Assembly (NCBI GenBank): GCA_012932295.1
Contig: JAAONU010000001.1
Location: 53,895,958 to 53,959,957 of the forward strand
Origin: Cyclina sinensis
Lineage: Eukaryota > Mollusca > Bivalvia > Venerida > Veneridae
DNA: 64,000 nucleotides
Direction: 5' to 3'
Position numbers and translations under genes: made by a program. The notes beneath the pieces are model-generated. The model had not been told where the DNA came from, ran no database searches, and saw only the letters and a program-made list of their open reading frames with translations. This document shows positions 1 through 11,817 of the stretch, in pieces (the first letter of the stretch is position 1; every line of letters starts with the position of its first letter).

Positions 1-2225
1 GGAGATGATAATCCGCATTTCTGCCGCAGCAGAAAGAAAAAAAAATCTAAGTGGACTTAGGCAGAAAATTGTTATTACTGAAATACTTTTAAATTTTCTC
101 GTCGGTAGCCACACTAACATACGTTGTACTTCTAAACTAGTACTATCTGCTAATAATTCCGCTTAGATTACTTAGTAGTTCAGAGATCCGTCTAATAGGA
201 TGAAAATATTTTTGAATATACAGCTAAATATTACACTTTGTCTAGTAGAAAAGAAACTACATTGGAACAAAAAGCTGCTGATATTTAATTTGAACATAAA
301 AATAATCTTCTAATCGTTTGCTTTCTTGTAATTCGTTTCAGATTTCATTGTTTAAACCATATTTTTATGGTGTATTTTTCCAGTTTTTTATTATTATTAT
401 TTGGAAATATTTTCACCGAAATATTATTTTAAATGGTGTGTTTGTATTTGAAACAAATACAGTGAAAAGCGTTTCAGTATGCATTTGTTACCAAGCAATG
501 TTTACATTCTGTTACTGGTTCTATATATTATTGATCTGCAGCACGTTGGGTTAATTAAAAATATGTTGCCGGTCAGTTTCCCTCACGTGTATTAATTCTA
601 AGTATGTTTGGGATAAGATAACATTGGTCCGATACGAGTAATCTTCCATTAATATGTAAATATTCGAAGAGGTGTTCGCAAACACTGCGTAGAGTTATGC
701 TAATATTTCTAGTTCGGCTTTAAATAATTAAGTAACGGAATAGGAAATGCAAGTCCCTTTTGGTTTAGATCTACTCTCAAATTTAAGGGCATTCGTTGAC
801 TCTGATTTTCCTGAAATTAAGAAATGATATCAAGAGGTATCACAGTGCCATTTATGAAAGTATTATAGATAAAAAAGTAATTAAAGTGAAGTGCTTTTTT
901 TGTCATCCCGTAAAAGGGTGGGGGTCAAACTAACTAGCACACGGCTACAAGACTAGTCCAAGTTCATTCCACGTGATCAATTTATATTTTTAAATACCAT
1001 AACAAATCCGTTACCTAACCCTTACCACCTACGACACTGTTATCTCTAGAGCAATGTGAGAACTGGCAGCCTCGCTCTCATGTAACAAATTAAAGATTAT
1101 GTATATACATCCCTACGTACCATAATCTGAATCTTTTTTCACAGGAGTGGGAGTGGGATAAATTGATTCATGATACGTTAATTTCTGAGCCAGTTTTTGA
1201 CATTAAGTACATTTTGTAACAGGCAAAATAGTCTGTTTACTGGTGGGTTACGGTCAGAATAGAAGCTGTAATAGAATAAAACATGTTAACCGATAGATAA
1301 ATATAAATAATTTACCTTTATGCAAAACGAAAATTCCATATAAGTAGATTATTCTCAATTAAGTTACCTTTTCCCAAATATAAACGCTTAATAAAACAAA
1401 TTTTACAACAAAAAATTATACAGCATTTTATAAATACATTTATCATTTAAATCCATCACCTCCGTCACTCAGCCGTTTAATGAATGTATTTACTTACACG
1501 AATAATAAGTATAAACTGATGTATGTATTGCAACAGTCTTCACTCCGGTTCACCTTTTTAATTATAATTAATTTTCCGAAAGTTTGAAGCTCCTTACAAT
1601 ATAAAAGTTCAGAGTATATCTGTGTTCTTCTGTTGAGCAAACTAATCTGAAATCGTTAATATTGGATTTATGTACAGTGTGTTCAGTAGCGCGGAAATAT
1701 TCAAGTTCAAGGTTTACAATTGACAAAGGCTTTTTTCTACATTTTGCAATGTCCATCAGCGTTTTCACAGTCACATGGAAAGGGGGTACATAAAGGCGTG
1801 GGCGTTGTAGCTAAATCGATTGGGACAAAGGTGTGACCGTTTTTCAACTTTTCTAGTTCTCTAATATTTTAGAAAATATCATAGGTAGAGCCGTCCAAGT
1901 TTTCAAAACACATAAACTATTGGTATTTTAAGCTTAATCCTATTAATGCGTTGATTGCTGTCAGAAAGTAGGACATTGGCAATGTGTTTGAAGGTTTGTT
2001 CGAATTGCGGAGGTATTAAATTGCATGTATGTGTAAGATATTTTTCACCAAGTAAATTTTAGGTGGAACATAACTTGTCGTCTCTTTGGCGGCTTGTAAA
2101 AAAACTTCAGGTTGCTGCTTGTGTCAGTGGGCTCTTTATTTATTGTATTTATGCAATTCTAGCTAAGATGTTTATAGCCGCTTCAATAAATGTATATGCA
2201 CAGTTTATCTTTTTTTCTTTCACAG
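1..2225. other. AT-rich region without a supported gene
   Basis: No reliable exon or repeat was found. Two short frames are open at the very left edge and could be the tail of something outside the window, but neither can be supported. Confidence 0.6.
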
Positions 2226-2280
2226 AGAGATATTGAGAACAGATTCGTCGTCTAATCAAAGACAATTAACTTTCAAAAAG
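2226..2280 (+). CDS. Possible internal exon of an unidentified + strand gene
   Basis: This 55-bp segment is framed by a long polypyrimidine tract with TTTCACAG and by a near-consensus donor (AAAAAG|GTAAGG). One of the three frames is open, EILRTDSSSNQRQLTFKK, leaving in phase 0. If spliced to 2416 it would read into the degron-like segment 135 bp away. No upstream exon was found in the window, so this is a splice-signal prediction rather than an established exon. Confidence 0.35.
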
Positions 2281-2415
2281 GTAAGGGGAAATCTTATCAG
2301 ACTACAATTGTGTTTTTTTATCTTGAAATGCGAAAAATTAAATGCGTGACTGCATGAGAAATAACAAATGAAATTAAAGTTATTCTATGCTGCTTTTAAT
2401 CATATAGATTCTAAG

Positions 2416-2550
2416 TGTGTACCCAGAACCATAGTTACGGACTTCTTTGATCGACGTAAACTAAGTGACCGTTATCATTGTATAACATCACAAGAATGTG
2501 AATGTATGACTGACCAGAGAGCGATAGATAATATATTCAAGCATTTCTAA
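2416..2550 (+). CDS. Possible terminal exon encoding a PIP-degron-like motif
   Basis: This 44-codon frame, closed by TAA, begins CVPRTIVTDFFDRRKLSDRY. The core TDFFDRRK matches the specialised PCNA-binding degron: Thr-Asp, two aromatics and a basic residue four positions later, as in Cdt1 and CDK inhibitors of the p21/Dacapo type. The usual Gln at the first position is Arg. The rest is Cys-rich and unrecognised. An acceptor at 2415 keeps frame with the exon at 2226-2280; a stronger-looking one at 2407 needs a different upstream phase. No CDK-inhibitor domain was found upstream, so the gene identity stays open. Confidence 0.35.
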   Translation, partial: CVPRTIVTDFFDRRKLSDRYHCITSQECECMTDQRAIDNIFKHF

Positions 2551-3017
2551 TCCTGGTGTTGAAGGTGCTCACATAAATTGAAATACAACAAAAAGAACGG
2601 CTATTTTAACAATTAACACCTTCGTTCAAGCATACGAGGTCATGTGGATTTGGACATTGTTCACATTAAAAGTAAATTGGGTAAAAAGTACAACTCTCTC
2701 CCTGAAACGATCAATATAGAGATACTTTTTCACATTCACTCTTTACCCTTGTTTTGTAATAATGAAATATGCTGTACAGACCCATCTAATATTACTAAAT
2801 TAGAGGTCCGGGGATAAAAGTCAGACGCGGTCGAATTGGCAATTATTGTTGTTGCTTTTCTTCTTCTTGATGATCTTGTCTCTTCGATTGAACTGTTGCC
2901 AGCAGATATAACAGTTACCATGGTTTTCGGGGAGTACCTGGATTGCGATCACTAATTTTGACGGTCGAGTACACAAACTTTAAATAAGTTGTCTATCTGT
3001 CCAGATTAGTTTTATTT

Positions 3018-3044
3018 ATCGTCGGAACCGGTTGCCCATATGAT
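3018..3044 (-). repeat. Relic of SINE 3' end
   Basis: This stretch matches the 3' part of the intact SINE at 38.07-38.09 kb (cgtcgg-accggt-gcccatatga core) with only a few mismatches. The tRNA head is absent. Confidence 0.55.
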
Positions 3045-3524
3045 CTTTGTCCTGATTACTAGTATACAGCGACATAGATAATATTCTTTCTGAAATATTT
3101 TCTGTCTTTAAAAAACCTACAGGAATGTTTTGTGGCTCGAACACTTCTGTTATTCTGAGTCTTTAGAACTTATAGGTAGTGGTCGTATGCATGGAAATTT
3201 GCTGTCCTGATAGGCTGTTCGCATGGTTAGGGAATTCAGACTTCTTGGAAAATGAACTGTGAACATGCAGTAATATCAACTTCTTTACCAACATATTAGA
3301 ATTAACGTTTCAGTCCCTTTCATACGATGGAAGTGAACACTGAAAGCTTTGACAGTCCTTTCTTTAGGTCTGTGAAGCTGCTGTCAGTTGTTTGTTGGCC
3401 TTTCAGAAGTTCATTTATCAATGCATCTTCATTCAGACAAAAACTTCTAACTGTAAGTTAGACATTCCGATGTCAAGCAATTAGTCATTAACGTGTTTTT
3501 TGAATGCATGTTGAACTTTAACTG

Positions 3525-3785
3525 CAAAGCTTACAGCTAGTATAGTGGGTGGGCGAATGAACTCAATAACCAAGTTACAACCATTTATGGTAGAGCTAAT
3601 GAACTAAATTACCAATTTACAGCCAGCTGTGAGTGAAACCTTGAACATCTTAATAACCAACTTACAGCCAGTAGTGGGTGAGCCAGTGAACTCCTATATA
3701 ACCAACTTTCAGCCGGTAGTGGATGGGCAAATGAACTACTTAATAACTAACTTATAGTCAGTAAGTAGTGCATGGGTGAATGAAC
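3525..3785. repeat. ~45-bp degenerate tandem repeat, about 6 units
   Basis: The motif 'taacca-cttacagcc-gtagtgggtg-gc-aatgaac' recurs with period ~42-46 bp (markers near 3531, 3575, 3617, 3662, 3708 and 3752). Units are diverged, so the array is old. Confidence 0.75.
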
Positions 3786-4749
3786 CAAGGAGTGCATTTT
3801 TTATTGTGAATTTCCTATTGTCTTTCGGCCAGACGAACATTTTAAACGAACTTTAACTTGATGAATGATAATGAATTTCCAACTTGAAATTATTTGCAAT
3901 ATTCACACTTTTTTTTAACTGTTAGCGTGACGAAGAATAGAGAACGTGCTTCTCGTTCGAAACTTGTAATCTTTGTGAAGGCGCAGGGGATTTTGTATGC
4001 GACCCCTGGGTTATTTGTTTCAGTCCATACAATCGTCTCAAACATTAATAATCGCTGAAGCGTAAAATTATGACAAAAATGTTGTTTTTACGGTTTTGTT
4101 AACTAGTTGACAGTATTGACCGAAAAGTACTTCTCGCGTAAATACAATTTCAACCACGAACATAATGGGCTTGAATTAACAAGATATTAAATAATATGAA
4201 CTAAACACATTAATAATAATTGCAATACATAGGCGGTAACATTTCAGAACATACTATAGAATGTACTTTGAATTTTTAGGTGAATGGCCTTTATCGATAA
4301 ATTCTATTCACATTTTTTTTCGTTATATAAATAGAGAATCTAAAGGAAATCACTGACCCGTAAGACTGTCAGTGTCATGTGGACAGAATTTAGGTGAAAT
4401 GTAATTAAAGTGTTCTAGATACCATCTATAATACAAATCTCTGATAGTATTTTAACAGCCAACCATGTTTTTACCTGTTACAGGACAACAGTTTCGGCCA
4501 GCTGAATATAAAAACAAAACAAAAACAAAAAACGAAACACTTTCATAATATAATATAATTATAAACAATGTGCAGCTAGTAAACGCTTATCTACACACTG
4601 CGACGATGTTTCATCCTAGGTAAAGAAGATAAGGGGTAATTTATGCAAAAACACAAGTGGTTAACGAGGCTTGATTGTTTGTGACAGGCGCTTGAACCAT
4701 TGAATAATGGCTGTGGTTAACTTGACGGCCAGTGTTCTGTGGGATGCGG

Positions 4750-4881
4750 TTGAAAATTTGCACTTAAACGGATGCAGTATTATATTTTGTAATTTGCTGA
4801 TGTTTATGCAAATGCATACTGAGTTTTTTTTTTTTAAATAAAATCTTGAATCTTGAAAATTTGCACTTAAACGGATGCAGT
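4750..4881 (+). mobile_element. 74-bp retroelement-tail insertion with 29-bp target duplication
   Basis: A 29-bp sequence occurs perfectly at 4750-4778 and again at 4853-4881. Between them lie 74 bp ending in a T-run, AATAAA and the short repeat CTTGAATCTTGAA. The CTTGAAT-type tail and target duplication are typical of heavily 5'-truncated non-LTR retrotransposons. The insertion splits the minus-strand frame there. Confidence 0.75.
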
Positions 4882-4905
4882 TAAGGAGGAAAACATTCCC
4901 ACTTT

Positions 4906-5379
4906 CTACATGGGAAAACACCTTGACCGTGGTTCAGAAGAGTCAACACAGGTCTTGACACAAGGATAAAAGACTGTTAATGAAAAGCAAGTGTGAGATT
5001 CGTCCTGGCTACACCGACGACAATCAGGATTATCAATTATATCATTATTAGGTTTAATCCCTGAGACGTAACTGCTAGCTGTAGCTATGATTTTCTGGTA
5101 CTGTTGTTAAAGCTCTAATGTTCTCTCAAGTCTTAGACAAAACATGTAAAGTAATACTGATGCATCATTAACACAAGGATTTGTGTTGCACTGAAGGTTG
5201 TCAGGCACGACTTCGGCCTTTACAATCTGACCTGACTGGAATGTTGCAATTAGTAAAAATCGTATATTTACTGATGATTCAGGCACACCAAAGTATCTGG
5301 AAGTTTGAGCTGTAAAACCATCTACTTTCTCTACTTGAAGCAGAATATTGGCAAATGTCTCAAATTGTTGATTATCCAC
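4906..5379 (-). pseudogene. Unidentified minus-strand frame broken by one stop codon
   Basis: Reading down from 5379, one frame stays open for 90 codons, meets a single TAA at 5107-5109, and continues in the same frame for another 66 codons to TAG at 4906. The first part includes SRYFGVPESSVNIRFLLIAT; the second is Cys-rich (NPDCRRCSQDESHTC). The first part opens right after a TGA and has no ATG, though an acceptor-like TTTTACAG lies inside it. A further minus-strand frame follows in another phase (to ~4661) and is cut by a short insertion. This looks like a decayed coding sequence. I do not recognise the family. Confidence 0.4.
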
Positions 5380-8300
5380 AAATCACATAATAATGGAGAG
5401 AATAACAAGAAGGCTATGATACGCATTATGGTTTTTATTTCAATCAACCAATCAACAATTATTTTTATCTCTTGTAAAAATTCAATAACGCCATAATGTT
5501 CTCAGGATCAGTCTGACGAAGTCATTTGTAATTTTAACTTGCAAAAACTGTAATTTGTCTGAAAATTTCCAGACATGCTCGCCACACCTGAGATACAAGA
5601 AAAAAATTGCATGTCAGAAAAAGTGCTGAAAATGTGCACAGTGGTAAATAGGATAAATAATTTCTGAAAAGCTGAGTGTAAACTTGAAAGCATATAAGAA
5701 TATTTTCAAGCTAAAAAATGACATAGTTATATGATACTTCAACAGATAGCATAAAAAATCTTGGATTTTTTTTTTCAATTCGTACTTAGCCTATTATCAT
5801 AGACAAGGATGGTGATTCTAGTGCACAAAATTATTTTTTTTAACCAAATATTTGACAAATTTGAAATACATGAGACAACAATTGATTTCCCTGTCCCCCA
5901 AAATAAGTGGTACAATTTCGCATGATATGAGTGTACCTTACCAGAGATTTAATTACTAAAAGAAGTTAAACTTTTTGTTCAAAGTTTTGTTTAGCTTCAA
6001 ATACTCCATGAATATACTGATAATCCAAATTTATGTAAAGACAAACTAAGTATAAACCATGAGAGGAACCTTTATCCTCTGTTTTAATACACCTAATTAT
6101 CTTTTTTTTTTAACCAAAGATTTTTCAAAGGTTTCTAATATGTGACTAAAAATTATTGCAGAAATCTACAACTGAATTTACTGAATTAAAAAATAATATT
6201 TTATTACATTTCATGATGTTTTTAGCTCTTAAATGATGCTAAATATCTAAACTTTCAATCTGGACAGATCCATTAACAGTTTATGGGGGGTACTTATTGA
6301 AAATTTACTTAAAGTAAAATAGTGCAGGCTGATCTTGGTCTGCAATGGTCATGCAAAGAGTCAATTGCCTCCAGCAGGGTAAGGGTTAAACAGACAGCAT
6401 TAAGAAGTGAGTTGGTCAAGAAAAATACTGTAATATGACAGGTTACTAATATAGCCGATATAACTGATCATAACCAAAACTGTCAAAAAAGAACAAAACA
6501 GACAGGGATTCAAACACCATTATCATGTTCACAATATTGTTCTTCTTGAAAGCAATTTAGATTGTGACAAACAAGGTGACAAACAAGTTTGTCACAGAGG
6601 TGTGACATACAAGAGGTACATACAATGAACAACTAAACCATGTAGACTAGAGTACAAAGCATGTTTATCTATTCTACCAACAACACTGTCAGGCACAACA
6701 TAAAATAAATAAAACAACAAAAAAATAAATTAAATACCATATCACAGATATGGTATTCTTTACATGTATATATAATGATAACATTAATAATGCCGCTGCA
6801 CCGACGGTATCTACAGGCGCCAAATATAGAAGAAAACAGGGAATCCCACCACCCCCACTTTTTTCATACCCCTTTCTCCTACAAGTCATTCTGTCTTTAA
6901 AAAAATAAGATAATAACTGTTTACTTGTTCTCCAAGAGAAACCAACATTATTTACCTTTTATAAAAAATAACATTAAATGTACATCGTTATTTGTAGTGA
7001 GTTCTTAACTATTCTTGGCAATAACTAAAAAATAGTAATTTTCATATCTCGTAACCTTTGTTTGAGTACATTTTTAAAATTTCTCATAGCATTTTTAGTT
7101 AATGCATTTTATGTTTCCATCATGCAGCAGTCTTTATTGGTAACATTTTTTTAGTAATGTACCTTCTTCAAAACTCTATTTCAAAATACTAAAGTATTTC
7201 TGAAATATCTTTTTATGAAAACTGCAATTAAGTACTGCATGAATTTTAGGGGATAAACCATCACTTACAATTTCAATTCGATAGAAAAAAAAAAAATCTT
7301 CAGTTTTGAATGAGACATAGAAATCAGCCCTTTATCTGTTTCTATGTGAGAAAATACAGATAAAGAAAACTAGTAAACAATAATCAACTGTACTTTGTAC
7401 ATCAGTACACCAATTATCACTCAGAATTTCAAGGTGAATGGGAAATTTGCTATACCCTTCTTCATTTCAAAGCACTTAAATTTTTTGTATTCACCTCTCA
7501 ATTTCAACATAAGCTTTCAAAATTGCGAAATGTGCTGTCAGTGTTAATGTAAGAATCATGGATTTGCATTTCTTTAAAAGGTTGCATGTATTTCAAGAAA
7601 AAATTGTTTTATTTTCTAACTTATTTGAATTACACTACCAGAAAAAACGCTGCATCTTTAATTCAAAACTTTAAAAGCAATTCTGGTTCCCTTTACTCAT
7701 GTACTAGCTGATTCAATGCTGTTTGAACTAAGAAACTAATAAACCATACAAAATATTAAAATTCTGTTTACAGATTATTACTTGTGCATTTTCAACTTGA
7801 TACACTTGAAAAAATATAATCAATACCGCCAGGTAATTCATAACATGAATATTGATAATATCTCTCAGCTTAAATTGTAAACAAGTTAAACTTATAACTT
7901 TGCATGAATAGTTGAACTACCTTCAAGTGCACTTTTTGTATTTTGCATGTTTATGTATGTTTTGTTTATAAGAAAAAACATATACAACATATAAATAATA
8001 TAACAAACATGTAGTGTTACTAGTATTTTTACTATGAATGACTGGCACATTATCTTATACCTTACTAGAATGTAAACACTTTATATATTTAATTTTCCTA
8101 ACACTGGCACCGTTTTAAAACAAAACAATCAATAACTGGAATAAGAAGCTCAAATGAAATAAATTATGATATGTGTAACGAGGATATGTACCAGGCTGTA
8201 TACTGAAATTAATAGCTCAGAGGAGAACCACTGTATCCTCTTATTCTACAATGGCTTTGCACTGACGATTGGAATTTCTTATATAATAATACCGCTCTCT

Positions 8301-11300
8301 TTAAAAGTTGATACTTTGCAAGCTTTCGTTTACCATTCTGTAAGATTACCATACTTATATGTCTGGTGTTGATATGTTTCTATAAACCAAGTTTGTAGAC
8401 CATATTTCTATAAAAGACTGAATATTGCCTAGGTCAATATACAAAGGGAGACAATCTAAAGGGAGACAATTTAAATATAGTAAAAAGTTTTGAAGGAGTT
8501 GTGGTTCTTTAGATTCATAATTCTTGTATTCATCTATGACATGCATGTACTGTTATCTGTTGTTTTCATCACCAAACATGTATAAGAAATAGAACTAATG
8601 CTTTTGGTAAACAATTGATAACATCTGACCTTGAAATTTTAGGTTAAAAAAAATATTTCCCATCTGCCATTATACAAAGGCCAGCATAAATTTAATTATC
8701 TTACTAAAGTTTTGGCCTTACAGACAGCTACTAACTGAACTTAGATAAACTTCAAGTCCAAGCTGTTGAGAAAAATAAAACAAAATGAATAAAACTTTCA
8801 CTTCCTGCAGAAACATTGAAAGAAAATACAGTACAGACAACAACAACAACAAAATAATGTATGACAATAATATGAATGTTTTTCTGTATGTGTTGGGCAA
8901 AATAAATGCAGACTGATGCTACTTCTGTGAAAATAAAGCCATTAAGCTTCTAAATTACTATTTAAATATACACTGATTCATATCAATTACAGAAGAATGA
9001 GGTTTTTTTTAATTCTGTGGTCAATATACTAATTCTGGTAAACCTTAAAACTTTAAGACAATATCTACATAACCAAGAAACTTAATGTATGCCAAAAAAA
9101 AACTCTTTCCATTGTAACAGAATAAAAAGAATAAATACTTGACTTTCTTAAATTAGTAAACAGTATTCAGGGCAGACTGTCTTTGCCAAAAAAAGCCACC
9201 AACAATAGAAAAAAAAACTGTATAAAATCTGAAACTATCCCAAGTGTTCTAAAATGTTTATTTGTAAAAAAAAAAAAGTGAAAAAAAAAATTCTATGGTT
9301 TAGCTTACACCAAGCTGGCCTTAAATGTGCTTCTGAATATTTTTATTCTGAAGTCATTCCAAGTTTTAGACATTCTTTGTACAAAACTGATTAAGAAATC
9401 ATTCGATTGATTACTTAAAATTTCAACATCTATTCAAACAACAAAACACATATCCCAAGGACTTATGTTTATACTGAACATGTTTACATAGGGTAAAATG
9501 TCTATTTTAATAGAAGAGAGCTGTCATCGAGCAAGACCATCTTTGTACAGTTATCTACCATATGTGTACTCAGAACATTTTCTTTAACTACATGACCTAA
9601 CTAGATTCAAACATAAGCCCAACCTATTCATGAAAAAAAAAAAACTTAAAAATTTTATAATCTCTATAAATTTCATCTATCTTATCTATTTATTTCGTGC
9701 CATTTATGTTTAATCAACAATTTATTTCTTGTTTGTTTCCAGGGGCTTGTCAAAACTGACCAATAAAAAATGTAAAAAATCTCTTGGCTGATATAAATAA
9801 ACCTTTTAATAAACATTTTTTTCTTTAATACTGTACAAATACACCTTGAAAACCTCTTTTCATATGACTTTGTCATGAACTAATTTTTTTCATTTTAATC
9901 ATTTACACAATTATTTCTCAGTACAAAAGAAGCACAAAAACTAATAAAAATTACTGAAAATTCAACTGCTTTCTTCAAAATCTATGAATAGCACAAAACT
10001 GATGACTAACAGCATTTATGTTCAAAATGAATTTTACATAAACATCAGCAAAAGATATTCTTTCATGGTGGGTATACAAAATAACTAACTGAAAAAGCTA
10101 AAAACATAGTATTTACATGATTCCACCAATGGTTGCCTCCCTTTGAAAACTTGCCACCATTTTCAATATTCAACAAAGATAAAAATCACTAAAGAAATGA
10201 AACTAAATCACTGGGACACAGCAATAACTTAAAGATATGACTTTAAATTTGACATCAGAGAAGTGTCGTAATGTGAACTGTAATGCTAGTGTATTTCAGG
10301 CTATTTCTATGATTCATTGAATATCTATTAAAATTAATCAAAAATGTGTGCTTTTTCTCATTTAAGAATTTAGAACTTCTGATAACACAACCAAACTTCT
10401 TTTCTAGATTGGATCATTTTCTGTTCTTTTTTTCACAAAAGATCACAGATGCATGTAAGATAAATGTCTGATTTTTGGCAGCCTTTTTCAGGTTTTCTTT
10501 CTTTTAAAGTCTGACACCACGTAAAATGTTAAAATGGCTTTTTACAGGCTCAACTATGAATTGTATACACAAATGTATATATTATAGAAATCACTGTATC
10601 GTTCTGAAAAGGCTTTTTTATCACAATCATTTGAGACAGTAAAGATCAATCCAATTTGAAAACAGAGTATAAAATCACACTTCTACAGCATTATACTACA
10701 CAGCATATGCCAGGAATGACTTGTATACACAACATAAAAACACGTTTTCTCTCTAATTTGTAAAAATATATCACAAATTATTCACAGTATAATAAATCAA
10801 TCCACCTGTAAAGCAACACTGTTTACAAGAATGTTCATAGTTCACTAAAATAAAAGAATTGTATCATCACAGTGTCTATGTGTATAATCTATACATAAAG
10901 CACTCTTTTTCACCATTTGGTGGGATTTTCACATCTCCAGCCAACTCAAACTGCAAACTAATACAATTTAATGAGTTGATTCATTTAACTAATACATCCA
11001 CTGGCACTTCGGCTGCTCAAGGTTCTTCCAGTATGTTATTTTATCAATGCCCATACTTGTCTCGATGTACAAGTATCAATCTTTGTCAATAAGCATCATA
11101 CATACAATCTCTTGAAATCAGATAATTCATGATTCATTTTACAGCATTTCATGCTCAGGAACACCTACACATAAATCCACAGAATCACTGATTCTTGACA
11201 ATAAACTATTTCTAAAATGAACTTGTTTTGTGTAGTCAATTTATGTTGTGTTTCCATTTTTGTACATATTTGTTTAAAACTGTTTTAACAATATATATTC

Positions 11301-11700
11301 TCCTACTTTCCAACACCATTTGTGGTAAAAATTCATAATTACATTGTATATCCTCTACATACTTTATGTACAACTATGGATCAGTCTCTATTCTTGTTTT
11401 TAAGCAACTGTTTCCATGGAAATCTTGAAAACCCACACCCCTTACCCATTCAACACTGATTTCTAGTCAATATCCCTAGTGGCAAATCAATGCTGGAATA
11501 TTTCCAACTTTAAGGTTACTAAGCAATGTTGTCCTGACAACAATGAGAAAACTGTCCTCTTACAATGTTGTTACTAATGTATTGTTCCCATGATTACAAA
11601 AATGTTCACTGACAGAGTATGACTGGTTCCATATTTATCACACTGTTTAGCTGGAAATTTTCAGATTGGTTATATAATCACAGAATGCCTGGGTCAGAGT
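5380..11700. other. AT-rich region downstream of RAB11FIP, probable 3' UTR and flank
   Basis: There are 6.3 kb after the RAB11FIP stop with no coding exon on either strand. It is AT-rich, has many homopolymer runs and has far fewer mobile elements than the introns, which would fit a long 3' UTR. Several minus-strand AATAAA motifs exist (for example near 9.34 and 9.69 kb) but none can be chosen from sequence alone. One inverted-repeat element relic lies near 6.25-6.4 kb. Confidence 0.5.
6252..6396. mobile_element. Short inverted-repeat element relic
   Basis: It shares the internal 'gcaggctgat-ttggtctgca' block and the terminal 'cagcaggg-aagggtta' with the ~215-bp elements at 21.4 and 31.0 kb. 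The other end is eroded. Confidence 0.45.
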
Positions 11701-11817
11701 CTACCAATGCACTTCCAGAATAGATGGATTTTTCTCAAGAATTGTCAGCAACATTTTATCAACATACTGTCGCAGTCGAAAGTTGACATCCTGTTGTTCT
11801 TTCAAAGAGGTCATCAA
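11701..11817 (-). CDS. RAB11FIP4: RAB11FIP exon 15 (Rab11-binding domain, stop)
   Basis: The exon carries 117 coding nt from acceptor TTTTGCAG to TAG. It encodes LMTSLKEQQDVNFRLRQYVD and onward, ending NPSILEVHW. This is the FIP-RBD, the amphipathic helix and C-terminal hook that bind Rab11-GTP. It is the most conserved part and identifies the family. Confidence 0.98.
   Translation of the reverse strand: MMTSLKEQQDVNFRLRQYVDKMLLTILEKNPSILEVHW

Larger units (their letters stand above)
2551..4660. other. Intergenic region with relic repeats
   Basis: AT-rich, with a 27-bp relic of a SINE 3' end (about 3018-3044) and a ~45-bp tandem array (3525-3785). No coding exon was recognised. Confidence 0.6.

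Noticed and set aside
1..180. Two open frames at the left edge (one ending at base 60 in KKKKSKWT, one of ~54 codons)
   Set aside because: Both run off the window edge, are in different frames and have no splice or family evidence to choose between them.
1141..1230. Acceptor-like cttttttcacag with open frame EWEWDKLIHDTLISEPVFDI
   Set aside because: The acceptor is good but the frame closes after ~24 codons, no convincing donor follows and it could not be linked to the 2.2-kb exon.
1568..2921. Short minus-strand frames at 1568-1774 and 2736-2921
   Set aside because: There are no splice signals, they have AT-driven composition and no recognisable motif.
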